45,019 bases of DNA from Sulfuricaulis sp049587675. Lineage in GTDB: Bacteria > Pseudomonadota > Gammaproteobacteria > Acidiferrobacterales > Sulfurifustaceae. The position numbers were made by a program, and so were the translations under genes. Numbering within the stretch: the first letter of the stretch is position 1; each line of letters opens with the position of its first letter. Shown one piece after another: positions 7,369 to 15,505 of the stretch. The notes beneath the pieces are model-generated. The model was not told the origin of the DNA and did not search any database. It saw only the letters and a program-made list of their open reading frames with translations. The DNA lies in the NCBI RefSeq assembly GCF_049587675.1, contig NZ_JBAVEJ010000224.1, positions 1 through 45,019 on the forward strand, written 5' to 3'.

Positions 7369-8781
7369 ATGGCTTTGCGACCCTTCAAGACCCGTTTTGC
7401 TCCCAGCCCCACGGGCCTGCTGCACCTCGGCAATATCCGAACGGCGTTGTTCAACTATTTGTTGGCGCGACAGGCCGGCGGGACGTTTCTGCTGCGCCTC
7501 GAAGACACCGATGCCATGCGCGGGCATGAAAAATTCGCCCGGGCGTTGGAAGAGGATCTGCGCTGGCTGGGTCTGGTCTGGAACGAAGGACCGAAGGCCG
7601 GAGGCAGTCACGGTCCTTACGCCCAGTCGGAGCGTGGTCATATCTATAAGGAATATTTTTCCGCCCTCGAATCCAGGGGGGTGGCTTATCCCTGCTTTTG
7701 CAGCGAGCATGAACTTGCCATCGCGCGCAAGACGGCGATCGCCGCCGGGCATCCGCCGCGCTATTCCGGAAAATGCCGCGCACTTTCGCGCGCCGAAGCC
7801 GAGGCCCGGTTCGGCCGCGGCGAGCCCGCGACGCTGCGGTTTCGCGTCGAGGAAGGCCGCATAGTTGAATTCGACGACAAGGTGCGGGAGCGGCAGGTAT
7901 TCAGCACCGATGACATCGGCGATTTCGTCATTCGCCGCTCCGACGGGACGCCGGCATTTTTCTTCTGCAACGCCATCGACGATGCCGTGATGGGCGTCAC
8001 CCTCGTGGTGCGCGGTGAAGATCATCTGACCAACACGCCGCGCCAGATCCTGCTGCTGCAGGCGCTCGGCCTGCCGGCGCCGGAGTATGCCCACATCGCA
8101 CTCGTGGTCGGCGCCGACGGCGCGCCGTTGTCCAAGCGTACCGGCAGCCGCAGCGTGCAGGAGCTGCGCGAAGCCGGATTTCTGCCGGCCGCGATCCACA
8201 ATTACCTCGCGCGTCTCGGACACACCTATGAAGACAACAGTTTCATGACGCTCGATAAACTCGTTTCCAGTTTTTCCCTGGCACGGTTGCACCGCGCGCC
8301 AGCGCGCTACGACGAGGCCCATCTGGCTCACTGGCAGCGTGAAGCGCTGTTGCATCTGTCGGCCGGCGAGGTGGGCGAATGGATGGGTGACAAGGTCAGC
8401 GCCCTGGTGCCGGTGGACAAACGCGAGGCGTTCGTGGTGGCGGTGCGCGCCAACGTTACTTTTCCGGCGGATGCAATGCACTGGGCACAGATTGTTTTTT
8501 CCGACACGCTGGCGATCAGTCATCCGGCGCGCGAGGCGATCACGGTGGCCGGGGAGGAATTTTTTGATGTGGCGCGCCGGGCCGTGGAAAAGCACGGCGC
8601 CGATTTCAAGGCCGTGAGCGAGATGCTGCGGCATACGCTTTCGGTCAGCGGAAAATCGCTGTTCCAGCCGTTGCGTGCGGCGCTCACGGGCGAACTCGAC
8701 GGGCCGGAAATGGCGAAACTGCTGCCGCTGATCGGCGTGGAGCGCGCCCGTGAACGCCTCTCCAGGTTTGTGATGTCCTGA
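7369..8781 (+). CDS. gltX: Glutamyl-tRNA synthetase (second-type variant)
   Basis: Class I aminoacyl-tRNA synthetase, 470 residues, charging tRNA with glutamate. The nucleotide-binding region APSPTGLLHLGNIRTALFN holds the HIGH-equivalent HLGN. The second signature is PLSKRTGSRSVQEL, a variant of the KLSKRHG seen in most GluRS enzymes; this form is typical of the GluRS group found in bacteria with two gltX genes or in sulfur-oxidising gammaproteobacteria. The CFC motif and a later KCRALS correspond to the zinc knuckle, with the usual His after the third Cys replaced. The frame is open further upstream, but ATG at 7369 gives the normal MALRPFKTRFAPSPTG start. Two GC-rich hairpins lie in the leader (about 7265-7285 and 7309-7327). 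Whether it charges tRNA-Glu only or also tRNA-Gln cannot be told. Confidence 0.92.
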   Translation: MALRPFKTRFAPSPTGLLHLGNIRTALFNYLLARQAGGTFLLRLEDTDAMRGHEKFARALEEDLRWLGLVWNEGPKAGGSHGPYAQSERGHIYKEYFSALESRGVAYPCFCSEHELAIARKTAIAAGHPPRYSGKCRALSRAEAEARFGRGEPATLRFRVEEGRIVEFDDKVRERQVFSTDDIGDFVIRRSDGTPAFFFCNAIDDAVMGVTLVVRGEDHLTNTPRQILLLQALGLPAPEYAHIALVVGADGAPLSKRTGSRSVQELREAGFLPAAIHNYLARLGHTYEDNSFMTLDKLVSSFSLARLHRAPARYDEAHLAHWQREALLHLSAGEVGEWMGDKVSALVPVDKREAFVVAVRANVTFPADAMHWAQIVFSDTLAISHPAREAITVAGEEFFDVARRAVEKHGADFKAVSEMLRHTLSVSGKSLFQPLRAALTGELDGPEMAKLLPLIGVERARERLSRFVMS

Positions 8782-8782
8782 G

Positions 8783-10213
8783 ATGACGATGCTGCATATC
8801 TATAACAGCCTTACCCGGAATAAAGATCCTTTCACGCCCATCACACCCGGCAAAATCCGGTTGTATGTCTGCGGCATGACCGTGTACGACTTCTGTCACC
8901 TTGGACATGCGCGCGTCATGGTGGTGTTCGACATGGTGGCGCGCTACCTGCGCGCACGCGGCTTCGACGTGACCTATATCCGCAATATCACCGACATCGA
9001 CGACAAGATCATCAACCGCGCCCGGGAGAATGGCGAGGATATCGGCGCGCTGACCGCGCGTTTCATCCAGGCGATGAACGAAGACGCCGCCGCCCTCGGC
9101 GTGTTGCCGCCGGATGCCGAGCCGCGCGCCACGGTGCATATGCCGCAGATCCTGAACATGATCGGGAAGCTCGTTGAGAGCGGTTTCGCCTACCAGGCCA
9201 GGAATGACGATGTGTACTACCACGTGCGCAAGTTTCCCCTCTACGGAGCGTTGTCGGGCAAGACGCTGGACGAGCTCAAGATCGGCGCACGCGTGGAAGT
9301 CGGCGAGGAGAAAGACGACCCTCTCGATTTCGTCCTGTGGAAGGCGGCCAAGCCCGGCGAGCCGCAGTGGGATTCGCCCTGGGGCGCGGGCCGCCCCGGT
9401 TGGCATATCGAGTGCTCGGCCATGTCCACCGCCTGTCTTGGCAACCACTTCGACATCCACGGCGGTGGCATGGATCTCAAGTTTCCGCATCATGAAAACG
9501 AGATTGCGCAGAGCGAGGCGGCCACCGGCACGAAATTCGTGAATACCTGGATGCACGTCGGTTTCGTGCGCCTCAACGAGGAGAAGATGTCGAAATCGCT
9601 AGGCAATTTCTTCACGGTGCGCGAGGTCCTGAAGAAATACGACCCGGAGGTCGTGCGCTATTTTATCCTGGGCAGCCACTACCGCAGCCCGCTCGACTAT
9701 TCCGACGAAAACCTGCAGGGTGCCAAAGCGGCGCTGACCCGCCTGTATCTCGCTCTCAAGGACTTGCCGGCGATGCACAGGCATTTGCAAGTGTCGCGAG
9801 AGGCAGGAAGCCGAGAGCGACCGGCGGAGGCGATTGTCGCGCATGATGAAAGATTTCACGCCGCCATGGACGACGACTTCAACACGCCCGGCGCCCTGGC
9901 GGTGTTGTTTGAGCTGGCGCGCGACATCAACAAGCTGCGGGAGGAGGGTAAATTGGCCGCGGCCGCGCCCCTCGGCGCCGCTTTGCGCCGTCTGGGTGGG
10001 ATTCTGGGCCTGTTGCAGTGCGAGGCGCAGGCGTTTTTGCGTGGCGGCGCAGTCAATGGTCTGACCGACGAGCAGATCGAGGCCCTGATCGCCCTGCGCA
10101 CGGCGGCGCGTCAGAACCGGAACTGGGCTGAGTCGGACCGTATTCGCGACGAATTGAAGGCCCAGGGGATCATCCTGGAGGACACGGCTGGCCGAACCAC
10201 ATGGCGCCGGTAG
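8783..10213 (+). CDS. cysS: Cysteinyl-tRNA synthetase
   Basis: CysRS of 476 residues, a class I aminoacyl-tRNA synthetase. Cys30 in YVCGMTVYD is the first zinc and substrate ligand, the HIGH motif is HLGH at residues 39-42, the later zinc ligands are in WHIECSAMS and FPHHENEIAQSEA, and KMSKS is at residues 268-272. The C-terminal part forms the helical DALR and anticodon-binding region. The ATG lies one base beyond the gltX stop codon, so gltX and cysS are almost certainly one transcript; this pairing is frequent. Identity is very confident. Confidence 0.97.
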   Translation: MTMLHIYNSLTRNKDPFTPITPGKIRLYVCGMTVYDFCHLGHARVMVVFDMVARYLRARGFDVTYIRNITDIDDKIINRARENGEDIGALTARFIQAMNEDAAALGVLPPDAEPRATVHMPQILNMIGKLVESGFAYQARNDDVYYHVRKFPLYGALSGKTLDELKIGARVEVGEEKDDPLDFVLWKAAKPGEPQWDSPWGAGRPGWHIECSAMSTACLGNHFDIHGGGMDLKFPHHENEIAQSEAATGTKFVNTWMHVGFVRLNEEKMSKSLGNFFTVREVLKKYDPEVVRYFILGSHYRSPLDYSDENLQGAKAALTRLYLALKDLPAMHRHLQVSREAGSRERPAEAIVAHDERFHAAMDDDFNTPGALAVLFELARDINKLREEGKLAAAAPLGAALRRLGGILGLLQCEAQAFLRGGAVNGLTDEQIEALIALRTAARQNRNWAESDRIRDELKAQGIILEDTAGRTTWRR

Positions 10214-10243
10214 TAAAAAGCCAGGTATATTGCCGCTTAGCTA

Positions 10244-10272
10244 TTGACCCTGCGGATACTTATAAGTAATTT
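10244..10272 (+). promoter_or_regulatory. Candidate promoter of the ilv operon
   Basis: TTGACC (10244-10249) and TAATTT (10267-10272) are separated by 17 bases and lie in an AT-rich stretch between cysS and ilvB. They are a fair match to a sigma-70 promoter. Transcription would begin near 10279, placing the hairpins at 10282-10337 inside the transcript leader. This is sequence matching only. Confidence 0.4.
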
Positions 10273-10281
10273 CTTATTTTT

Positions 10282-10316
10282 AAACCGGCAACCGCTAACG
10301 CCCGCGCGCCCGGTTT
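10282..10316 (+). promoter_or_regulatory. Candidate antiterminator stem upstream of ilvB
   Basis: AAACCGG at 10282-10288 is perfectly complementary to CCGGTTT at 10310-10316. The loop of this stem would contain the left arm of the terminator at 10300-10337 while the right arm lies outside, so the two structures compete. That geometry fits transcription attenuation. No leader peptide start codon with Ile, Val or Leu codons was found ahead of it, so the sensing mechanism is unknown. Confidence 0.35.
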
Positions 10317-10337
10317 GGGGGTGGCGCGGGCTTTTTT
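10300..10337 (+). terminator. Intrinsic terminator between cysS and ilvB (possible attenuator)
   Basis: GCCCGCGC (10300-10307) pairs with GCGCGGGC (10324-10331) in a perfect 8-bp GC stem, followed at once by six T (10332-10337). It ends only 16 bases before the ilvB start codon. It may end the gltX-cysS transcript, or act as an attenuator of ilvBHC if the promoter at 10244-10272 is used. Confidence 0.75.
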
Positions 10338-10353
10338 ATTCCCTGAGGAAATT

Positions 10354-12087
10354 GTGGAATTAACCGGCGCAGATATTTTTGTCCGCTGCCTCGCTGACGA
10401 AGGCGTGGAGCACGTCTTCGGCTACCCCGGCGGCGCGGCGCTGCACATCTACGACGCGCTTTACCGGCAGGACAAGGTGAAGCATATCCTGGTGCGGCAC
10501 GAGCAGGGCGCGGCGCACGCGGCCGACGGTTACGCGCGCGCCACCGGGCGTCCCGGCGTGGTGCTCGTGACTTCCGGCCCGGGCGTGACCAACACCGTGA
10601 CCGGCATCGCCACCGCGTACATGGATTCAATCCCGCTCGTCATCTTCAGCGGCCAGGTGGCGACGAGCCTGATCGGCGACGACGCGTTCCAGGAAGTGGA
10701 CGCGGTCGGCATCACGCGCCCGTGCGTGAAGCACAATTTTCTGGTGAAGGACGTCAAGGAACTCGCCACGACCATCAAGAAGGCGTTCTACATCGCCACC
10801 ACTGGCCGGCCCGGCCCGGTGCTCGTGGACATCCCGAAGGATGTCACGGCGCACAAGTGCGAGTACGAATACCCGAAGAGCGTCGCCATGCGCTCGTACA
10901 ATCCGGTGCTGAAAGGGCATCCCGGTCAGATCAAGAAGGCGGTGGACCTGATGCTCGCCGCCAAACGTCCGATGATCTACACCGGCGGCGGCGTGATTCT
11001 CGGCGAGGCCTCCAAGGCGCTCACCGATCTCGTGCGCCTGCTGGCGTTTCCATGCACCAACACGCTCATGGGGCTGGGCGCGTTTCCCGCGAGCGACCCG
11101 CTGTTTGTCGGCATGCTCGGCATGCACGGCACTTATGAGGCCAACATGGCGATGCACGAATGCGACGTGCTCATCGCCATCGGCGCGCGTTTCGACGACC
11201 GCGTGACCGGCGATCTCAATAAGTTCTGTCCGCACGCGCGCATCATCCACGTGGACATCGACCCGGCTTCGATCTCGAAAAACGTGCCGGTGGAAATTCC
11301 CATCGTCGGCGGCGCCGAGGCAGTGATGCGCGACATGATCAAGCTCGTCAAGGCTTCCAAGAAGAAACCGGACAAGGAGGCGCTCGCCGCCTGGTGGAAG
11401 CAGATCGACCAATGGCGCGCCATGAACTGCCTAGACTATGACCACGACAGCAAGCTCATCAAGCCGCAGTACGTGCTCGAGAAACTCTTCGAGATTACCA
11501 AGGGCGATGCCTTCATTACTTCCGATGTCGGCCAGCACCAGATGTGGGCGGCGCAGTTCTACCGCTTCGACAAGCCGCGTCGCTGGATCAACTCCGGCGG
11601 CCTGGGCACGATGGGATTCGGGCTTCCGGCGGCCATGGGTGTAAAAATGGCGTTTCCCAAGGAGACGGTCTGCTGTGTGACCGGCGAGGCTTCCATCCAG
11701 ATGTGCATTCAGGAGCTCTCGACCTGCAAGCAGTACGATTTGCCGATCAAGATCATCAATCTGAACAACCGTTACATGGGTATGGTGCGCCAGTGGCAGG
11801 AATTCTTCTATGACCGGCGCTATTCGCATTCGTACATGGACGCGCTGCCGGACTTTGTAAAGCTCGCCGAGGCTTACGGCCACGTGGGCATGAAGATCGA
11901 GAAGCCGGGTGATGTCGAAGGCGCCCTCAAGGAGGCGCTCAAGATGAAGGACCGGCTGGTGTTCCTGGATTTCATCACCGACCAGACTGAGAACGTCTAC
12001 CCGATGATTGCCGCGGGGAAGGGTCACAATGAAATGCACCTAAAACCCTGCAAGGCGGTGGTGCCGACCGACCGGGAGCTCGCGTGA
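10354..12087 (+). CDS. ilvB: Acetolactate synthase large (catalytic) subunit
   Basis: Thiamine-diphosphate enzyme of 577 residues that condenses two pyruvates to acetolactate, or pyruvate with 2-ketobutyrate, at the first common step of valine, leucine and isoleucine synthesis. Seen are the N-terminal ADIFVRCLADEGVEHVFGYPGG, the catalytic glutamate in VRHEQGAAHAADGYARATG, the FAD-binding middle domain, and the thiamine motif beginning VTGEASIQMCIQEL and ending INLNNRYMG. The usual GDG of that motif reads GEA, a variant also seen in other proteobacterial enzymes. The frame is open upstream, but GTG at 10354 has a good ribosome binding site (GAGGA, 10345-10349) and lies past the terminator. The stop overlaps ilvH (GTGA). 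Confidence 0.95.
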   Translation: MELTGADIFVRCLADEGVEHVFGYPGGAALHIYDALYRQDKVKHILVRHEQGAAHAADGYARATGRPGVVLVTSGPGVTNTVTGIATAYMDSIPLVIFSGQVATSLIGDDAFQEVDAVGITRPCVKHNFLVKDVKELATTIKKAFYIATTGRPGPVLVDIPKDVTAHKCEYEYPKSVAMRSYNPVLKGHPGQIKKAVDLMLAAKRPMIYTGGGVILGEASKALTDLVRLLAFPCTNTLMGLGAFPASDPLFVGMLGMHGTYEANMAMHECDVLIAIGARFDDRVTGDLNKFCPHARIIHVDIDPASISKNVPVEIPIVGGAEAVMRDMIKLVKASKKKPDKEALAAWWKQIDQWRAMNCLDYDHDSKLIKPQYVLEKLFEITKGDAFITSDVGQHQMWAAQFYRFDKPRRWINSGGLGTMGFGLPAAMGVKMAFPKETVCCVTGEASIQMCIQELSTCKQYDLPIKIINLNNRYMGMVRQWQEFFYDRRYSHSYMDALPDFVKLAEAYGHVGMKIEKPGDVEGALKEALKMKDRLVFLDFITDQTENVYPMIAAGKGHNEMHLKPCKAVVPTDRELA

Positions 12088-12578
12088 CGCGTCATATCAT
12101 CTCGATGCTGCTGGAAAACGAGTCAGGCGCACTGTCGCGCGTGGCCGGGCTGTTTTCCGCGCGCGGTTACAATATCGAATCGCTCACCGTGGCGCCTACC
12201 GAGGATGAAACCCTGTCGCGCCTCACGCTCGTCACCAGCGGCTCGGTGGACGTGATCGAGCAGATCACCAAGCAGCTCAACAAGCTCGTGGACGTGATCA
12301 AGCTCGTGGACCTCACGGAAGGCCCGCATATCGAGCGTGAATTGCTGATCATCAAGGTCAACGCCAACGGCGCCATGCGCGACGAGGTCAAGCGGCTGGT
12401 GGATATTTTCCGTGGGCGTATCATTGACGTGACCGAAACGACTTACACCATCGAACTTACCGGCACCAGTGACAAGCTCGACGCTTTCGTGCAGGCGGTG
12501 CGCGGGGCGGGCATCGTCGAGGTGGTACGCTCCGGGGTTTCCGGCATCGCCCGCGGCGAAAAGAGTCTGCGGGTGTAA
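12084..12578 (+). CDS. ilvH: Acetolactate synthase small (regulatory) subunit
   Basis: Regulatory subunit of 164 residues that activates IlvB and confers feedback inhibition by valine. The N-terminal ACT domain is clear (MLLENESGALSRVAGLFSAR, then GYNIESLTVAPTED), and the C-terminal half carries REVKR-type and ITDVTE-type segments (DEVKRLVDIFRGRIIDVTE). The start is GTG at 12084, overlapping the ilvB stop codon by four bases, which implies coupled translation and matched subunit amounts. Confidence 0.95.
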   Translation: MTRHIISMLLENESGALSRVAGLFSARGYNIESLTVAPTEDETLSRLTLVTSGSVDVIEQITKQLNKLVDVIKLVDLTEGPHIERELLIIKVNANGAMRDEVKRLVDIFRGRIIDVTETTYTIELTGTSDKLDAFVQAVRGAGIVEVVRSGVSGIARGEKSLRV

Positions 12579-12604
12579 CTTCAGACAATGACAGACGAGG
12601 ATGT

Positions 12605-13621
12605 ATGAAAATTTTCTATGATAAAGACGCCGACCTATCGATCATTCGCAGCAAGAAAGTCACCATCGTGGGTTACGGTTCGCAGGGTCATGCGCACGCG
12701 CAGAACCTGAAGGACAGTGGCGTGGCGGTGACGGTCGGGCTGCGCGAGGGATCGGCTTCGGTCGCGAAGGCGAAGAACGCCGGCCTCACCGTGAAGAACG
12801 TGCCGGAGGCGGTCAAGGACGCGGACGTGGTCATGATCGTTGCGCCGGACGAACAGCACAAGAAGATCTACCAGGAAAGCATCGAGCCGAATCTGAAAAA
12901 GGGCGCGACCCTGGCTGTGGCGCACGGTTTCTCGATCCACTTTGGTTTCATCCAGACGCGCGCCGATCTCGACGTCATCATGATCGCGCCGAAGGGCCCC
13001 GGTCATCTGGTGCGCTCGACCTTCACTCAGGGCGGCGGTGTGCCGTGCCTGATCGCCGTCAAACAGAACGCCTCGGGAAAGGCGCGTGAAGTCGCGTTGT
13101 CCTATGCCTCGGCCATCGGCGGCGGTCGCGCCGGCGTCATCGAAACTACCTTCAAGGACGAGTGCGAGACCGATCTCTTCGGCGAACAAGCGGTGTTGTG
13201 CGGCGGTGCCACGCACCTGGTCCAGGCCGGGTTCGAGACGCTGGTCGAGGCCGGCTATCCGCCGGAGATGGCCTACTTCGAATGTTTGCACGAGCTGAAG
13301 CTCATCGTCGATCTCATGTACGAAGGCGGCATCGCCAACATGCGTTACTCGATCTCGAACACCGCCGAGTACGGCGACTATACGCGTGGCCCGCGCATCG
13401 TGAATGAGCAAACCAAGGCCGAGATGAAAAAGATACTCAAGGAAATCCAGTCCGGACAGTTCGCCAAGGAGTGGATGGCGGAGAACGAGACCGGCGGCAA
13501 GCGCTTCCCCGAGATGCGCGCGCAGGCCGCGAAACATCCGATCGAGGAAGTCGGCAGCAAGCTGCGCGAGATGATGCCCTGGATCAAGGCCCACCGCATT
13601 GTCGACAAGACGAAAAACTGA
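12605..13621 (+). CDS. ilvC: Ketol-acid reductoisomerase (class I)
   Basis: Enzyme of 338 residues, the class I length, that converts acetolactate or acetohydroxybutyrate to the dihydroxy acid using NADPH and magnesium. The Rossmann motif is VGYGSQGHAHAQNLKDSG at about residues 21-38. Later family segments are seen, including IAPKGPGHLVRSTF, the metal-binding DECETDLFGEQAVLCGG and ECLHELKLIVDLMYEGGI. An AGGATGT sequence lies just before the ATG. It is 26 bases from ilvH, consistent with an ilvBHC operon. Confidence 0.97.
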   Translation: MKIFYDKDADLSIIRSKKVTIVGYGSQGHAHAQNLKDSGVAVTVGLREGSASVAKAKNAGLTVKNVPEAVKDADVVMIVAPDEQHKKIYQESIEPNLKKGATLAVAHGFSIHFGFIQTRADLDVIMIAPKGPGHLVRSTFTQGGGVPCLIAVKQNASGKAREVALSYASAIGGGRAGVIETTFKDECETDLFGEQAVLCGGATHLVQAGFETLVEAGYPPEMAYFECLHELKLIVDLMYEGGIANMRYSISNTAEYGDYTRGPRIVNEQTKAEMKKILKEIQSGQFAKEWMAENETGGKRFPEMRAQAAKHPIEEVGSKLREMMPWIKAHRIVDKTKN

Positions 13622-13626
13622 AGACT

Positions 13627-13749
13627 CCCACCGCAAAGACGCAAAGGGCGCAAAGTAAAAATAGACAGGATTAACAGGATTTCGCAGGTTTAAACAATTG
13701 TTTAGAAAAATCCTGTTAATCTTGTGAATTCATGTGTCTTTGCGGTGAA
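13627..13749. repeat. Palindromic intergenic repeat (CCGCAAAGACGC type)
   Basis: The region between ilvC and psd is one large imperfect palindrome. The outer arm CACCGCAAAGACGC near 13627 pairs with GTGTCTTTGCGGTG near 13735-13748. The inner arm ACAGGATTAACAGGATTT pairs with AAAATCCTGTTAATC, around a centre near CAATTG. Sequences of this kind are scattered in intergenic regions of many bacterial genomes and look like non-autonomous mobile elements. No gene is encoded. If transcribed it would form a long hairpin between ilvC and psd. No clean target duplication was identified. Confidence 0.65.
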
Positions 13750-13757
13750 TAATCCAA

Positions 13758-14405
13758 ATGTCCATTGACCGTTATCCTCTTCTGGCCCGCGAGGGCCGGT
13801 GGCATATCGCGCTTGCCGCGGGTGTGGCGGTGGCGGTGCATTATTTCGCCGGGCCGGTGTGGGCGGCGCCCTTCTGGATCATTCTCGTCTTTATACTCCA
13901 GTTCTTTCGCGATCCTCCCCGGCATGTTCCGGATGCACCCGACGCGATTATCTGCCCCGCGGACGGAAAGGTGATCGCGCTCAGCGAGGCCGAGGACCCT
14001 TACCTCAAGCGCCCTTCCAAGCGCGTGAGCGTCTTCATGAACGTGTTCAACGTGCACTCCAACCGCAGTCCGGTGGCAGGAAAAATCATGGAACGCTGGT
14101 ACAGCCGGGGAAAATTCGTCAACGCCGCGCTCGACAAGGCCTCGCTCGACAATGAGCGAAATGCTCTGTGGATACTCACCGACCAGGGGCAGGATGTGGT
14201 GGTCGTACAGGTTGCCGGTCTGATTGCACGGCGTATACTGTGTTATGTACAGCCGGGTGAACGGATCGCCCGGGGCGAACGTTACGGCTTCATCCGTTTC
14301 GGTTCGCGCGTCGATGTTTATCTTCCGCTGGAGGCCCGGTTTGAAGTGTCCCTGGGCGATAGCGTGAAGGGTGCCGCCGACGTGATCGCCCGACTCGCGC
14401 CGTAA
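13758..14405 (+). CDS. psd: Phosphatidylserine decarboxylase (short type)
   Basis: Protein of 215 residues, matching the short Psd family. It decarboxylates phosphatidylserine to phosphatidylethanolamine and is made as a proenzyme that cleaves itself to form a pyruvoyl group. The cleavage site is the Gly-Ser in GFIRFGSRVDVYLP near residue 177-190. FMNVFNVHSNRSPV contains the conserved active-site histidine, and a hydrophobic N-terminal segment (HIALAAGVAVAVHYFAG) likely anchors it in the inner membrane. pssA, which makes its substrate, begins 12 bases downstream. Confidence 0.93.
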   Translation: MSIDRYPLLAREGRWHIALAAGVAVAVHYFAGPVWAAPFWIILVFILQFFRDPPRHVPDAPDAIICPADGKVIALSEAEDPYLKRPSKRVSVFMNVFNVHSNRSPVAGKIMERWYSRGKFVNAALDKASLDNERNALWILTDQGQDVVVVQVAGLIARRILCYVQPGERIARGERYGFIRFGSRVDVYLPLEARFEVSLGDSVKGAADVIARLAP

Positions 14406-14417
14406 GGCGCAGGAGAC

Positions 14418-15203
14418 ATGATGGAAAATCTTGACGAAACACCCGAGATCGAGGAAAAGCGCCGCCGCCGGGGCATATACATACTTCCGAGCCTGTTCAC
14501 CACGGCGAATCTATTTGCCGGCTTCTATGCCATCGTGCAAGCGATGAATGGGAGTTTCGAATTTGCCCCCCTGGCCATTTTCATCGCCATGATCCTGGAC
14601 GCGCTCGACGGACGGATTGCGCGGCTTACTCACACGGAAAGCGATTTCGGTGCGCAATACGACAGTCTGGTGGACATGGTGTCCTTCGGGCTCGCCCCCG
14701 CGCTCGTCATGTACGAATGGGCGCTGTCCGGCATGGGCAAACTCGGCTGGCTCGCGGCCTTCATCTACACCGCCGGCGCCGGCTTGCGTCTGGCGCGTTT
14801 CAACACCCAGGTCGGACTGCACGACAAGCGCTATTTCCGCGGTTTGCCCAGTCCGGCGGCTGCGGCACTGGTTGTCGGCTTCGTCTGGGTATTGAACGCT
14901 AACGGCGTGCCGGGAAGGGATATCAGCATTGCCGCGCTGATCATCACCGTGATGGCCGGCGTACTGATGGTCAGCAACATCCGCTACCGCAGCTTCAAGG
15001 ACGTGGATCTGCGCGGGCGAGTGTCGTTCATGACCATCCTCGCGGTGCCGCTGGTCTTTGTGCTGCTGTTTCAGGATCCGCCGCAGGTGCTGTTTCTGAC
15101 CTTCTTCGTTTACGCCCTGTCAGGGCCGGCGGCCATCCTGTTTCGCTGGCTTCGCCGGGAAGAAAAGGATCAAGCCGAGAAGCATCACCCCCGCGGCAGG
15201 TAG
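14418..15203 (+). CDS. pssA: CDP-diacylglycerol--serine O-phosphatidyltransferase
   Basis: Integral membrane enzyme of 261 residues that makes phosphatidylserine from CDP-diacylglycerol and serine. The CDP-alcohol phosphotransferase signature DG-x2-AR-x8-G-x3-D-x3-D is complete, beginning LDALDGRIARL and ending DSLVDMVSFG. Several hydrophobic segments follow. Two adjacent ATG codons (14418 and 14421) are possible; the AGGAG at 14411-14415 is better spaced for the second, so the protein may start MENLDETPEIE. With psd it forms the phosphatidylethanolamine branch. Confidence 0.94.
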   Translation: MMENLDETPEIEEKRRRRGIYILPSLFTTANLFAGFYAIVQAMNGSFEFAPLAIFIAMILDALDGRIARLTHTESDFGAQYDSLVDMVSFGLAPALVMYEWALSGMGKLGWLAAFIYTAGAGLRLARFNTQVGLHDKRYFRGLPSPAAAALVVGFVWVLNANGVPGRDISIAALIITVMAGVLMVSNIRYRSFKDVDLRGRVSFMTILAVPLVFVLLFQDPPQVLFLTFFVYALSGPAAILFRWLRREEKDQAEKHHPRGR

Positions 15204-15255
15204 CTTCCCCGCCACCCGGGTTTCATTTTATTCCGGTTTGATTTATGCTTTAACC

Positions 15256-15363
15256 ATGCAGGCACGATCCGCCATTTCATCCGATGTCATATCGCCCCGC
15301 CAGGCGGCGGTATCAACCTGCACGCCTTTCTCTCTTGCTGCACGATTGCTGCTGCGCCGCTAG
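15256..15363 (+). CDS. Possible leucine-rich leader peptide upstream of leuA
   Basis: A 35-codon frame in the 302-base gap between pssA and leuA ends SLAARLLLRR followed by TAG. Three consecutive leucine codons (TTG CTG CTG) and another four codons earlier lie next to the stop. TGCGCC (15353-15358) and GGCGCA (15363-15368) form a hairpin over the stop codon. This resembles leu operon attenuation leaders. Against it, no ribosome binding site is seen and no stem followed by a T-run was found before leuA. A second frame from ATG 15284 also reads RLSLLLH over the same bases, so chance cannot be excluded. The rest of the gap, to 15505, holds a weak hairpin (CATGATT/AATCATG near 15428-15450) and nothing else I recognise. 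Confidence 0.25.
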   Translation: MQARSAISSDVISPRQAAVSTCTPFSLAARLLLRR

Positions 15364-15505
15364 GCGCAATCTAACCCCCTTCCTGGCGAGGAATATAATA
15401 CGCAACCAAGAACCTGTTTTAATCCGCATGATTTCAAAAGAATCATGTTCACGATTATGAATGACAGGACGAGCAAGCAGGCTACATTTTTGCAGAGACA
15501 AGACC

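Noticed and set aside
7291..8634. Long open frame opposite gltX (447 codons, minus strand)
   Set aside because: It is a mirror frame of a highly biased GC-rich gene; gltX is unmistakable on the plus strand.
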